DNA of 64,000 nucleotides. Origin: UBA9655 sp963704475. Lineage in GTDB: Bacteria > Pseudomonadota > Alphaproteobacteria > UBA9655. The stretch's first letter is position 1, and each line of letters opens with the position of its first letter. Below are positions 34,585-43,005 of this stretch, piece after piece. The stretch covers positions 558,001-622,000 of the forward strand of contig OY969900.1 of the NCBI GenBank assembly GCA_963704475.1. Reading direction: 5' to 3'. The notes under the pieces were generated by a model. That model was not told the origin of the DNA and made no database searches. It saw only the letters and a program-made list of their open reading frames with translations. The position numbers and the translations under genes were made by a program.

Positions 34585-35859
34585 TTAGCGCGACACCAAC
34601 GCAAGAAGCTGTTGTTTATAAGCTTCTAAATCCTGAAGAGGACGGGTTGCAACGCCTGTTTGCATAGCAGCTTTTGCAACAGCTAGGGGAAGATCTATGA
34701 TAAGGCGTGGATCAAAAGGCTTAGGAATAATGTACTGAGGACCAAAGGTTACTTCTTCTGGAATATATATAGAGGAGATAAGATCGGATGTATCTTTAAA
34801 AACAAGCTCTGCAAGGGCGTGAACGCAAGCAAGTTCCATTTCTTCATTAATTATCGTTGCGCCTACATCAAGTGCCCCTCGAAAAATAAAAGGAAAACAG
34901 AGAACATTGTTTACCTGATTGGGATAATCTGAGCGTCCAGTAGCCACAATGGCATCAGCGCGTACTTTTTGAACATCTTCCGGTAATATTTCAGGGAAAG
35001 GGTTTGCAAGGGCAAAAATAATAGGTTTGGCAGCCATTTGAGCTACCATGTCTGGTTTTAACACATTCCCAATCGAAAGCCCTAAAAAGATATCTGCATT
35101 TTGCATTGCATCCTCTAGGGTACGCACCTTTTGAGAGGTAGCGTATTTTTTTTTGAGATAATCGCGTTCACCCCGTTTTTTGCAAACAACTCCTTTTGTA
35201 TCCGTTAAAATGACATTGTCGGGGTCAAGGCCTAAACTAACCAGAAGATCAAGACAGGCAAGGGCCGCAGCCCCTGCACCAGACGTGACGAGTTTTACGT
35301 CCTTAATGTTTTTTTCAACAAGTTTTAAAGCATTAAGGATAGCGGCACCCACAATAATGGCCGTCCCGTGTTGATCATCGTGAAAAACCGGGATTTTAAG
35401 GCGTTTTTTGAGAGCTGACTCAATGTAAAAACATTCAGGAGCTTTAATATCTTCAAGATTAATCCCCCCAAAGGTTGGCTCTAAACTTGCAATAATATCG
35501 ACAAGCTTCTCAGGATCAGACTCATTAATTTCAATATCAAACACATCAATGCCAGCAAACTTCTTGAAAAGAACAGCTTTTCCTTCCATGACAGGTTTTG
35601 CAGCCAGAGGCCCCGTATTTCCAAGCCCTAAGACTGCAGTACCATTGGTGATGACACCAACTAGATTTGCGCGGATCGTAAGAGAAGTAACCTCTGTTGG
35701 ATTTTCCTGAATGGCTTTGACGGCTGCTGCAACACCAGGAGAATAGGCAAGAGCTAGATCCTCTTGGGTTGACAGAGGCTTTGTTGGAACAACCTGTAAT
35801 TTTCCTGGTGACTTCAGTCGATGATAGTCAAGGGCACGTTGGTAAAGGGTTTTAACCAC
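34585..35859 (-). CDS. maeB: Malic enzyme (NAD(P)-dependent)
   Basis: Oxidatively decarboxylates malate to pyruvate. The 424 residues include the N-terminal malic domain (LALAYSPGVAAAVKAI, GNTGPLAAKPVMEGKAVLFK, FHDDQHGTAIIVGAA) and the NAD-binding domain (VTSGAGAAALACLDLL). It lacks the C-terminal phosphotransacetylase domain of long MaeB proteins, so it is the short form. The cofactor cannot be settled from sequence. It is a single gene between palindromic repeats. Confidence 0.93.
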   Translation of the reverse strand: MVKTLYQRALDYHRLKSPGKLQVVPTKPLSTQEDLALAYSPGVAAAVKAIQENPTEVTSLTIRANLVGVITNGTAVLGLGNTGPLAAKPVMEGKAVLFKKFAGIDVFDIEINESDPEKLVDIIASLEPTFGGINLEDIKAPECFYIESALKKRLKIPVFHDDQHGTAIIVGAAILNALKLVEKNIKDVKLVTSGAGAAALACLDLLVSLGLDPDNVILTDTKGVVCKKRGERDYLKKKYATSQKVRTLEDAMQNADIFLGLSIGNVLKPDMVAQMAAKPIIFALANPFPEILPEDVQKVRADAIVATGRSDYPNQVNNVLCFPFIFRGALDVGATIINEEMELACVHALAELVFKDTSDLISSIYIPEEVTFGPQYIIPKPFDPRLIIDLPLAVAKAAMQTGVATRPLQDLEAYKQQLLALVSR

Positions 35860-35895
35860 ATTTTCTCCAAACTAGAGGTTAGGAATCGTCACTCG

Positions 35896-36045
35896 GTTGT
35901 CATCCTCGATTTAGAAATGCCTAGTTTTCGTAGAAAACCTTAGCATTCCTTGATCGAGGATCTTGCCTGCATTAACGAGATCCTCGATGCAGAAGTCCTA
36001 GGATTTTCCTCGAAAACCAAGGGCTTCTAGCTCGAGGATGACAAG
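35896..36045. repeat. Dispersed palindromic repeat, type R3 (best copy)
   Basis: The outer arms gttgtcatcctcga and tcgaggatgacaag are joined by inner arms (gatcgaggatcttgcc..gagatcctcgatgcag), a nearly complete 150-bp hairpin. Confidence 0.82.
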
Positions 36046-36065
36046 TGACCACCAATTACTACCTA

Positions 36066-36152
36066 TGGTGCGGTCGAGAAGACTCGAACTTCCACGGGGT
36101 TTCCCCCACAGCGACCTCAACGCTGCGCGTCTACCAATTCCGCCACGACCGC
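36066..36152 (-). tRNA. tRNA-Leu (GAG)
   Basis: The minus strand gives acceptor GCGGTCG/CGACCGC, D-arm tggcggaattggtagacg, anticodon loop ttGAGgt, a long class II variable arm, T-arm gttcgagtc, discriminator A and encoded CCA. Position of the long variable arm and anticodon GAG assign leucine (CUC/CUU). Confidence 0.94.
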
Positions 36153-36243
36153 AAATTTTTGGCTACCACCTTTACTTTGCTATGGTAAACCTGGAATATC
36201 AAATCTATAGATTTGACGCAAGCCTCTTTACGCGGAAACGCTC

Positions 36244-36873
36244 ATGAATTCTTACGAATGGAAAACCCAAGATACTCTTATAGCCTATGAGGATGCGGTC
36301 AACTGGATGCAAAATCGAGTTCTAGCCTTACAAAAAGGAGACGCACCTGAGTGTGTGTGGCTTTTAGAACACCCCTCACTATATACGATGGGAACCCGTG
36401 GCGTAATGCAGGATGTTCTCCCCTGTGCAACTCTTCCTGTAGTTGAGACAAAACGGGGCGGACAAGTAACCTACCATGGGCCGGGACAACGTATTGTATA
36501 CCTCATCTTAGATTTAAAAACCCGCAAACAAGATATTAAGTGGTACGTTGCAACCCTTGAAACCTGGATTATTCAGGTTCTAGACCACTTTGGAGTTCAG
36601 GGGGAACGCCGCCCAGGGCGTGTTGGGGTCTGGGTGCAGAAAAATGGCGTTGATCATAAAATTGCAGCCCTTGGGGTAAGGGTTCAAAAGTGGGTAACCT
36701 CTCATGGTATTTCTTTAAATGTAAATCCAGATTTGAGGCCTTATAAAAATATAATTCCCTGTGGGCTGAACAATTCAGGCGTAACGTCTTTAAGTGATCT
36801 AGGTCTTGCTGTAACAGTCTCTGAGGTTGACGACATCTTGAAAAAAACGTTTCCTTTTATCCCATGCGTCTGA
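36244..36873 (+). CDS. lipB: Octanoyltransferase
   Basis: Moves octanoyl groups from acyl carrier protein to lipoate-dependent enzymes, the first step of lipoate synthesis. The 209 residues show LLEHPSLYTMGTRG, RGGQVTYHGPGQ, the catalytic lysine in HKIAALGVRV and the catalytic cysteine in IIPCGL. It overlaps the DUF167 gene by 10 nt. lipA is not here. Confidence 0.95.
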   Translation: MNSYEWKTQDTLIAYEDAVNWMQNRVLALQKGDAPECVWLLEHPSLYTMGTRGVMQDVLPCATLPVVETKRGGQVTYHGPGQRIVYLILDLKTRKQDIKWYVATLETWIIQVLDHFGVQGERRPGRVGVWVQKNGVDHKIAALGVRVQKWVTSHGISLNVNPDLRPYKNIIPCGLNNSGVTSLSDLGLAVTVSEVDDILKKTFPFIPCV

Positions 36874-37124
36874 TCATTCACCTTACACCCAAAGCAGCTT
36901 ACAATAAGATTGAAGGATGGACCCAAAATGCCCAAGGTCAAAAGATTTTACGGGTCAAAGTGACAGCTATTCCTGAAGATAACAAAGCAAATATTGCGAT
37001 GATCAACCTTTTAAGCAAAGCGTTCCGGATCCCTAAAACGCAGATTTTTCTTATCCGAGGCGCTAAATCTCGAACAAAGGAGGTGGAAATTGCAGAACCC
37101 TTTGATAAACTTATTAAATTATGA
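36864..37124 (+). CDS. DUF167 (YggU) family protein
   Basis: An 86-residue small protein of the DUF167/YggU family, shown by LIIHLTPKAAYNKIEGW, LRVKVTAIPEDNKANIAMIN and IFLIRGAKSRTKEVEI. The molecular role is unknown. The start overlaps lipB by 10 nt, so the two are translationally linked. A 110-bp stretch without a gene separates its stop from the converging microprotein 4. Confidence 0.9.
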   Translation: MRLIIHLTPKAAYNKIEGWTQNAQGQKILRVKVTAIPEDNKANIAMINLLSKAFRIPKTQIFLIRGAKSRTKEVEIAEPFDKLIKL

Positions 37125-37243
37125 GACTCAACTGCTAACCCTGCCTCAGGCGCCCCCCTGCGGCGCCGTGATCCTCAACCATGTGAGGCGACCTCCGCAT
37201 CGATATACCGACCCTTATCGACCCGCAGGGGACCCACCAGAGA

Positions 37244-37432
37244 TCAGTCCACACAATGCCCGTCACCTGGAGAAGACGGATAATGACAATGGCCGCAGCA
37301 GTTGGCATCTCCAATACATGGCGCCCCAGCCGGAGCGCAAGTAGCTTTGGTTTGGGTAGGGGTTAGTATCGCGGGCAATATAGCAAGAACCGCAATTACA
37401 AATGATGTCCGGAGAAATTTTGTTTTTTCCAT
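37244..37432 (-). CDS. Secreted six-cysteine microprotein 4, split from its RBS by IS1595
   Basis: A 62-residue protein: leader MEKTKFLRTSFVIAVLAILP with a signal-peptide core, then six cysteines (C32, C39, C45, C46, C49, C60) spaced C-x6-C-x5-CC-x2-C-x10-C. That spacing fits the inhibitor cystine knot pattern of animal and plant knottins. IS1595 has inserted so that the ATG lies in the 8-bp target duplication (ttttccat). The original ribosome binding site (aaagga) is now beyond the IS at 38498-38515. The coding part is intact, but expression now depends on reading out of the IS, which would add residues such as MRLSGYSCIGCLACGVNRIP. Confidence 0.62.
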   Translation of the reverse strand: MEKTKFLRTSFVIAVLAILPAILTPTQTKATCAPAGAPCIGDANCCGHCHYPSSPGDGHCVD

Positions 37433-38489
37433 CCTGGGTATGCGGTTGACTCCACAAGCGAGACACCCTATGCAGCTGTATCCACTAAGCCTCAACTGCC
37501 GTTAGTAGTTTAGCTGGAATTGGGTCTATTTCAAGCGCTTGTTGGATTAACCTATAAAACAGTTTTCCTCTCGAGTTAGATGTCCTTCGATTAAACCTAA
37601 AGGTAAATTCATCCAAGTAATATGGCAAATTTTTGTGATTAATTGCACCGTGAAGCGTGCCCATTAGCCATCGTTTAAGTAATGCAGCAACAAGATGGGC
37701 TTGCTCGATTAGATCCTCATTCTTCACGTTGCGATTAACTATCTGCAAATGCGTGTATCCAAGCTTACTTAATCCGCTATATCCAGCCCAGCCATCGGTT
37801 CGTATTGTGCTACCCATCTCAACCATCTGCTGAACGGTATTGTCTAACACCGCACCGGAGGCATTACTGATGGGAGCCATTCTAATGCGTCCAATGCCCC
37901 ATTGGGTCTCTTCCGCTGCTATTAAAACCAATGTTTTTCCCGTCGCTCCACGCCCTTTTTTGCCTGGTTGCTCGCTGCCAATCATCGTTTCATTTATTTC
38001 AATGGTGCCGCTCAATTTATCGCGCCCAGGCCTCACCATAGCTCGACGTAGTTTATGTAACCATTCCCATGCCGTATGGTAGCTGCCCAATCCAAGTGAT
38101 TGTTGCAGACCACTGGCGCTCACGCCATTCTTTTGGCTCACAACATACCAAATGGCCTGGAACCACAATCGAAGAGGCTTATGTGTGTCTTGGAAAAGTG
38201 TATCGACAATCACTGATCCTTCGTATTTACAGGACTGACAACGATAGAGTCCTCGGCCTAATTTTAAGGCGCCTCTCGCGGAGCAACGCAAGCACTGATA
38301 TCCATGGGGCCAGCGAATCATTGCCAAATAATCCAAACAGGCTTCCTCATCTGGAAACATGTTCATGAGTTCAACCGCATCTTCAGGGTAAGTTTTCATA
38401 TCATGAAAAAACTACAAATAATGCCAAGTGGAGTCAACTGCAAAATTTTGTCAGTTTAGGCTGTTTGTGGAGTCAACCGCATACCCAGG
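37433..38489 (-). mobile_element. IS1595-family element
   Basis: The 1,057-bp element has 25-bp terminal repeats (cctgggtatgcggttgactc / gagtcaaccgcatacccagg) and is flanked by an 8-bp target duplication ttttccat (37425-37432 and 38490-38497), the size expected for IS1595. It carries one transposase gene. Confidence 0.93.
37485..38399 (-). CDS. IS1595 transposase
   Basis: A 304-residue intact transposase. The N-terminal zinc ribbon has C-x2-C pairs (CLRCSARG, CQSCKYEG), followed by the ISXO2-like DDE/N domain: SGTIEINETMIG with the first acidic residue, IRTDGWAGYSGL with the second, and GTLHGAINHKNLPYYLDEFTF near the end. It has a normal length for the family and is likely functional. Confidence 0.93.
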   Translation of the reverse strand: MKTYPEDAVELMNMFPDEEACLDYLAMIRWPHGYQCLRCSARGALKLGRGLYRCQSCKYEGSVIVDTLFQDTHKPLRLWFQAIWYVVSQKNGVSASGLQQSLGLGSYHTAWEWLHKLRRAMVRPGRDKLSGTIEINETMIGSEQPGKKGRGATGKTLVLIAAEETQWGIGRIRMAPISNASGAVLDNTVQQMVEMGSTIRTDGWAGYSGLSKLGYTHLQIVNRNVKNEDLIEQAHLVAALLKRWLMGTLHGAINHKNLPYYLDEFTFRFNRRTSNSRGKLFYRLIQQALEIDPIPAKLLTAVEA

Positions 38490-38751
38490 TTTTCCATTTT
38501 GATAGTCCTTTCTTTAAGTTGATAAATGCCCAATCAGATTCAGAGATGACGGGGCGGGTTAAGCTTGTCCTCGGGCTTAACCCGAGGACCCGTGTCAGAA
38601 TCTTGGAAGAAGAAGTCACGTTGACTTCCCCAACCATTTGTGTTCCCAACACGCTCTGATTTTGAAAGGTGTAGAAAGTGAGGGAGATACTTCCCATTTT
38701 GGTATCCTCCCCCAAATCAATGACTTCATCCACACCTGATAACACTGTCAT
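38473..38751 (-). pseudogene. Hypothetical protein, 3' end cut by IS1595
   Basis: The frame starts MTVLSGVDEVIDLGEDTKMG and reads SISLTFYTFQNQSVLGTQ..NVTSSSKI, a beta-rich stretch I do not recognise. Residues around RVLGLSPRTSLTRP are encoded by a small palindrome (38556-38592). The final residues come from IS1595. Before the insertion it would have ended about 10 codons later, overlapping the start of microprotein 4 in another frame, so the two were probably one transcript. Confidence 0.4.
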
Positions 38752-38767
38752 TTTATCTCTTTCCGTT

Positions 38768-38792
38768 AAACAAAGGACTCTACGGTCCTTTT
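38768..38792 (+). terminator. Small hairpin with T-run
   Basis: aaggac and gtcctt pair around tctacg and are followed by ttttttg on the plus strand. On the minus strand the A/T tracts make it weakly bidirectional; it separates the 2OG oxygenase gene from the hypothetical gene at 38473-38751. Confidence 0.45.
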
Positions 38793-38957
38793 TTGTTTAA
38801 TTTCACGTATGCATCTTTTTCAAACTAAAGAATAACATTGTGAATATTAATATTTTATTAATGTAGAAAAAGAATTTTTATTTCATTTTGAGGGGGTGAT
38901 AGCAGGGTGCAATGTTGTAACACTCATGAGTGAGATCCGCAAAATTTATGCGTGCCA

Positions 38958-39632
38958 TTAGGACTGAATCCTTTCTTTCTGGTAATCACTAATGGTCTTA
39001 GTTGGGTGAACAAGTTCATGTCTACTGCGCCAGGCTTGGGTAACATAGTTAACAATGATCGTTTTGCGAATTCCATTGATGTGACGGGGCCTAAATCCAT
39101 GCCAACTCTTTTCCGAAGGAAAGAAAATAAGAGCACTATTCGTTTCATAAGGAGCAGTTGAATGATATGTCTCAGCATCACAATAGATATCGGTTCCCCA
39201 CGCCTCAGCCCCTTTATCGTCAGAAAGATAGATAACCATTGTAAAGTGCTTTTCGCCAATATCTGTATGCGGTTCTAACCAAAACTTCTCTGTATCCATT
39301 GTATACTCAAGACGTAACATAGAGTCTTTTAGGCAAATATCACCTGCTTGCTCAATAAAAGAAATAACAGAGGGGGAAAGAAATATATCAGCAACACGTT
39401 TTGCAGATTCATGGGCTTCAATATTTTCAGGGTTAAAGTATTGTCGGAAAGAATTAAACTCTTCGCGCCGTCCTAATTTGTAATCAAGATCGTGCGCTTT
39501 AAAAGGAAGGTTGCGTAATTGCTGTAAAAGATCAGGGTTAAAGACATTTTTCATAATATAATGAGGGTATGGGAAAGATTGCTGGGGTGTATTTTTCCAA
39601 GAAGATAAAAAATTTTGTGCATCTATCGTCAT
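38958..39632 (-). CDS. 2-oxoglutarate/Fe(II) oxygenase-like protein
   Basis: About 224 residues from the ATG at 39632, which is preceded by a strong GGAGGAG; an in-frame start at 39677 is less likely. Iron ligands are visible as H-x-D in LEPHTDIGEKHFTMVIYLSDD-like sequence and a distal histidine in SWHGFRPR, with R in GIRKTIIVNYV for 2-oxoglutarate. It resembles small-molecule or protein hydroxylases of the prolyl-4-hydroxylase type. The substrate is unknown. It is 56 bp downstream of hemN on the same strand. Confidence 0.8.
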   Translation of the reverse strand: MTIDAQNFLSSWKNTPQQSFPYPHYIMKNVFNPDLLQQLRNLPFKAHDLDYKLGRREEFNSFRQYFNPENIEAHESAKRVADIFLSPSVISFIEQAGDICLKDSMLRLEYTMDTEKFWLEPHTDIGEKHFTMVIYLSDDKGAEAWGTDIYCDAETYHSTAPYETNSALIFFPSEKSWHGFRPRHINGIRKTIIVNYVTQAWRSRHELVHPTKTISDYQKERIQS

Positions 39633-39687
39633 AACAATGACTCCTCCATAGAGTGGTTGACCTCTAAAACAGCACAATTTTTTGTTT

Positions 39688-41082
39688 TTATGCTATTTTC
39701 GAAAGGGGCTTTCCTTCGATTTTTGCGTAAGAGTCAAATACCTTAGAAACATAGCGAATCAACATAGGTATAGTCGAACAAAATCGAATTTTACGATTCT
39801 TAACAGAAACAATGTTCATTGTCTCTAAATCTTTGAGCTGAGAAAGCTCCCTATCAAAATAATTAAGGGGATAATTATTGTCAGATAGGATCTCGTTAAG
39901 ATCAGCTTCAAAATAACACATCAGCTGGCTAATGACTGTTTTCCGGACCTGATCATCCTGAACGTAGATCCACCCACGAGCAGTCGGCAATAGTCCATCT
40001 TGAACCCTTTTTTTATACTCTGCAAATTGAAGGCTATTTTGCGAAAGCCCTTTCCCCAGCTCACTAATAGAGGAAATACCCACCCCCACACTATAATCAT
40101 GAGGCAAAGGAGTGTACCCCATAAAATTGCGTCGTAAGGTTCTGTTTTGTAAGCTTAAGAAAAGATCGTCTTCTTCTTTAGCGAAATGGTCTATGCCAAT
40201 ACTCTTATACCTGGACTCTTCAAGAAGATGCTGGATTAAGGTGTAAAATCGAATTTTTTCTAGTGTATCGGGCAAAGCTTCTGAAGGTATCAAGCGCTGA
40301 TGCTTTTTTATCCAGGGCATATGAGCATAGGAAAAATAAGCAATTCGATTTGGGTCTAGGTCCAAAACCTTTTGAACCGTATCTTTTATGCTGTGGGGAA
40401 TTTGGAAAGGCAATCCATAGATAAGATCTAGGTTAATGTTATGAATACCATACTCTCTAAGCAAGGTAGTTGCTTCTAAAACCACATCAAACGGCTGAAC
40501 CCGGTTGATAGTCTCCTGAACTTTCTTATTAAAATCCTGAATTCCTAAGCTTGCACGGTTAATCCCAAGTTCAGCATAAGCTTTTGCTTTCTGTCTTGTT
40601 AAGTGACGTGGGTCGATTTCAATTGCGATTTCAGCATTGGTGGAAATTTCAAAATGGCTTTCTATGGCGTAAAAAAGACGGGTTAAATCTTTCAAGTCAA
40701 GAATTGTTGGAGACCCTCCCCCAAAATGAAGACTGTGCAACTGAGGCCGATGCGGAAAGTGTGTAGCACGTATCTTAAATTCTTCTAAAAGCAATTGAAT
40801 GTATGTTTCGATAGGTTCATAGCGGTATGTCATTTTTGTGTAACATCCACAGTACCAACAAAGTTTTGGACAAAAAGGAATATGGATATAAAGTCCGATA
40901 CTTTGATCGATAGGAAGACTCTTTAGCCACCGTTCAGAAAGGCTATGACTCATTTCTTGGAAATGGTGAGCTGAGGGATAACTTGTATAACGAGGCGCTT
41001 GGGAGTCGAGTAAGCTTAGAATTTTTGGGTCAATATCTCGATGCGAACTTATCTCAGCTGATGAGTCTACCCTTTTAATCAT
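39688..41082 (-). CDS. hemN: Oxygen-independent coproporphyrinogen III dehydrogenase
   Basis: A radical-SAM enzyme that converts coproporphyrinogen III to protoporphyrinogen IX in heme synthesis without oxygen. 464 residues from ATG 41082 (MIKRVDSSAEIS; an upstream in-frame ATG at 41232 lies inside the helicase gene). The cluster motif is FCPKLCWYCGC (C-x3-C-x2-C), followed by HFGGGSPTIL and the LDLIYGLPFQ segment. The HemN N-terminal motif RYTSYPSA is present. The length fits the true HemN type and not the shorter HemW type. Confidence 0.92.
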   Translation of the reverse strand: MIKRVDSSAEISSHRDIDPKILSLLDSQAPRYTSYPSAHHFQEMSHSLSERWLKSLPIDQSIGLYIHIPFCPKLCWYCGCYTKMTYRYEPIETYIQLLLEEFKIRATHFPHRPQLHSLHFGGGSPTILDLKDLTRLFYAIESHFEISTNAEIAIEIDPRHLTRQKAKAYAELGINRASLGIQDFNKKVQETINRVQPFDVVLEATTLLREYGIHNINLDLIYGLPFQIPHSIKDTVQKVLDLDPNRIAYFSYAHMPWIKKHQRLIPSEALPDTLEKIRFYTLIQHLLEESRYKSIGIDHFAKEEDDLFLSLQNRTLRRNFMGYTPLPHDYSVGVGISSISELGKGLSQNSLQFAEYKKRVQDGLLPTARGWIYVQDDQVRKTVISQLMCYFEADLNEILSDNNYPLNYFDRELSQLKDLETMNIVSVKNRKIRFCSTIPMLIRYVSKVFDSYAKIEGKPLSKIA

Positions 41083-41125
41083 TATCCACCTCAAGGTGCT
41101 TTTATAAGGCTCGACACAAAAGCGC

Positions 41126-42454
41126 CTACCGAGAGGCTGCCTTCTTAAAAGATCCTCGCTTAGGCCCACCTTTCCACTTTGACACCAAAGGCTTTTGAAA
41201 AGGCCGTGGATTACGTTTTTTTTGAAACTCACCGGATTTCATCGTTTCCTGTCGTGTCGTTTCAGAAGAAACGAGCTTAGGTCCGCCTTTCCACTTTGAT
41301 TCTGTTGACTTTTGAAAAGGCCGTGCTCTTTGTTTTTTCGAAGGCTCCCCAGATCTCATCGTGTCTTGTCGTGACGTCTCGGGAGAAATCAACTGATGAA
41401 TGCGGCGCCATTTCTGGCCATCTTCGGGAGAAATCAAAGAGAGGGCACTCCCTTCTTTTCCAGCCCGTCCTGTGCGTCCAATACGGTGAATATAATCTTC
41501 TGGGCATTGAGGAAGGTCATAATTAATTACATGCTTGATATGAGGAACATCGAGTCCGCGGGCGGCAAGATCAGTTGCAACGATAATACGGTTTTTAAGA
41601 TTTCGAAAGTTTCGCAGGACTTCATCTCTCTTTCTTTGTCTCAAGTCTCCATGAATGGCAGCAGCAGGATGATCTTGACGACTTAGTTTCTCTGCAAGAC
41701 GATCTGCTCCATGCTTTGTTTTTACAAAAATAATAATAGAGCCTTCACGTATATTTAATTCCTTTATAAGGCTTGGAAATTTCTCAGCGGTAGAGGTTTT
41801 AAGAGTTTCTTGTTTCACTTGTAAAGTCGGAGTTGTTGTTGATCCCACGGAAATATGCTGAGGGTTCGTTAAGTAGGTCAAAGAGAGGGTTTTAATGCTT
41901 GGAGGCATTGTGGCTGAAAACATAAAAGTTTGACGCTTCTGGGGCAGGAAGTGAACAATCTGTTTCAAGGCTTCGCTAAACCCCATGTCCAACATACGAT
42001 CAGTTTCATCGAGGACAAGAAAGCGTGTTTCAGACAAGTGAAGCGTTCTTCTCTTAAGGTGATCAGTTATTCTTCCAGGCGTGCCAATGATAAGACGAGG
42101 TTTGCTCTTAAGAGCGGAAAGCTGCTTTCCCATAGACTCTCCCCCAATCACAAGAGCTATCCCAAAATTTTTGCCAGCAAGGGTACGGGCCGCATCTTGA
42201 ATCTGGGTGGCAAGTTCACGGGTTGGAGCCAGAATAAGAGCTGATGACTGAAGATCCTTACACAGGTTCGTAATCAGGGGAATTAAATAGGCGATTGTTT
42301 TTCCTGTGCCCGTTTGAGCAGAGGCTAAAATATCAAGCCCTTCAAGTCCTGGGGGGATAGCCTTCTCTTGAATGGAAGTAGGGATCTTTATAGTCATGCG
42401 ACTAAGGGATTCACTAAGAAAAGAAGGAATGCCAAAAGAGTCAAACGTTGTCAT
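41126..42454 (-). CDS. DEAD-box RNA helicase, RhlE-like
   Basis: An ATP-dependent RNA helicase. The motifs are complete: AQTGTGKT, PTRELATQI, GTPGRI, DETD (in place of DEAD), SAT, and HRIGRTGRAGKEG. The basic C-terminal tail holds two copies of a ~39-residue repeat (RQDTMRSGEPSKKQRARPFQ and RQETMKSGEFQKKRNPRPFQ, each ending SKWKGGPK), probably for RNA binding. ATG 42454 (MTTFDSFGIPSF) is the family-like start; an in-frame ATG lies at 42490. The gene ends 44 bp before hemN. Confidence 0.92.
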   Translation of the reverse strand: MTTFDSFGIPSFLSESLSRMTIKIPTSIQEKAIPPGLEGLDILASAQTGTGKTIAYLIPLITNLCKDLQSSALILAPTRELATQIQDAARTLAGKNFGIALVIGGESMGKQLSALKSKPRLIIGTPGRITDHLKRRTLHLSETRFLVLDETDRMLDMGFSEALKQIVHFLPQKRQTFMFSATMPPSIKTLSLTYLTNPQHISVGSTTTPTLQVKQETLKTSTAEKFPSLIKELNIREGSIIIFVKTKHGADRLAEKLSRQDHPAAAIHGDLRQRKRDEVLRNFRNLKNRIIVATDLAARGLDVPHIKHVINYDLPQCPEDYIHRIGRTGRAGKEGSALSLISPEDGQKWRRIHQLISPETSRQDTMRSGEPSKKQRARPFQKSTESKWKGGPKLVSSETTRQETMKSGEFQKKRNPRPFQKPLVSKWKGGPKRGSFKKAASR

Positions 42455-42490
42455 AGTTTCTATACCAGTCTGTAGGGGGGTAAAATTCAT

Positions 42491-42928
42491 GTAATGAATA
42501 TGTAGTGCTTATTTCTCAAAATAGCTAGGGGTATTGTGGATATATTTTCGATTCTGATGATATCGTCCTTTCTTTATTGGTTTCTGAGCCCTTTATCTTA
42601 CCTCATTTTTGACGCTTATTGAAAGGTACACAGGCCATACCATCAGAATCAATTATCAATTTCTACACACAGGGGCCTCATGCAAAATTTGTATCCGAAG
42701 TCACAGCGTAATCGCCCGTATAAGATAGGTGGCGGGGATTTTGTTGGTAATTTTGGATATGTCCTTTTGACACTTTCTTCTTGCAGTATTGAAGAGATTC
42801 GACTAAGAATAACCCACTTAAAAAGAAATCCTAAGAAATTTCTAAGAAAAATTTTATAGAGGTTCTTTAATTCTACGATCAAACCACTCATTTCTCAGGC
42901 TTTGCTACAGCGTAGCGAGCTACATTAA
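42491..42928. other. 438-bp gap, no gene seen
   Basis: I find no supported gene or repeat here. An 80-codon minus-strand frame at 42649-42891 has no recognisable motif and no ribosome binding site. The stretch should contain the promoter of the helicase and, at its right end, that of tRNA-Arg. Confidence 0.5.
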
Positions 42929-43005
42929 GCGCCCGTAGCTCAATTGGATAGAGCATCTGACTACGGATCAGAAGGTTAGGAGTTCGAATCTTCTCGGGCG
43001 CGCCA
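42929..43005 (+). tRNA. tRNA-Arg (ACG)
   Basis: Acceptor GCGCCCG/CGGGCGC, D-arm tagctcaattggatagagc, anticodon loop ctACGga, T-arm gttcgaatc, discriminator G and encoded CCA at 43003-43005. Confidence 0.95.

Noticed and set aside
42649..42891. 80-residue minus-strand frame upstream of the helicase
   Set aside because: No motif, no ribosome binding site, A/T-rich low-information sequence.
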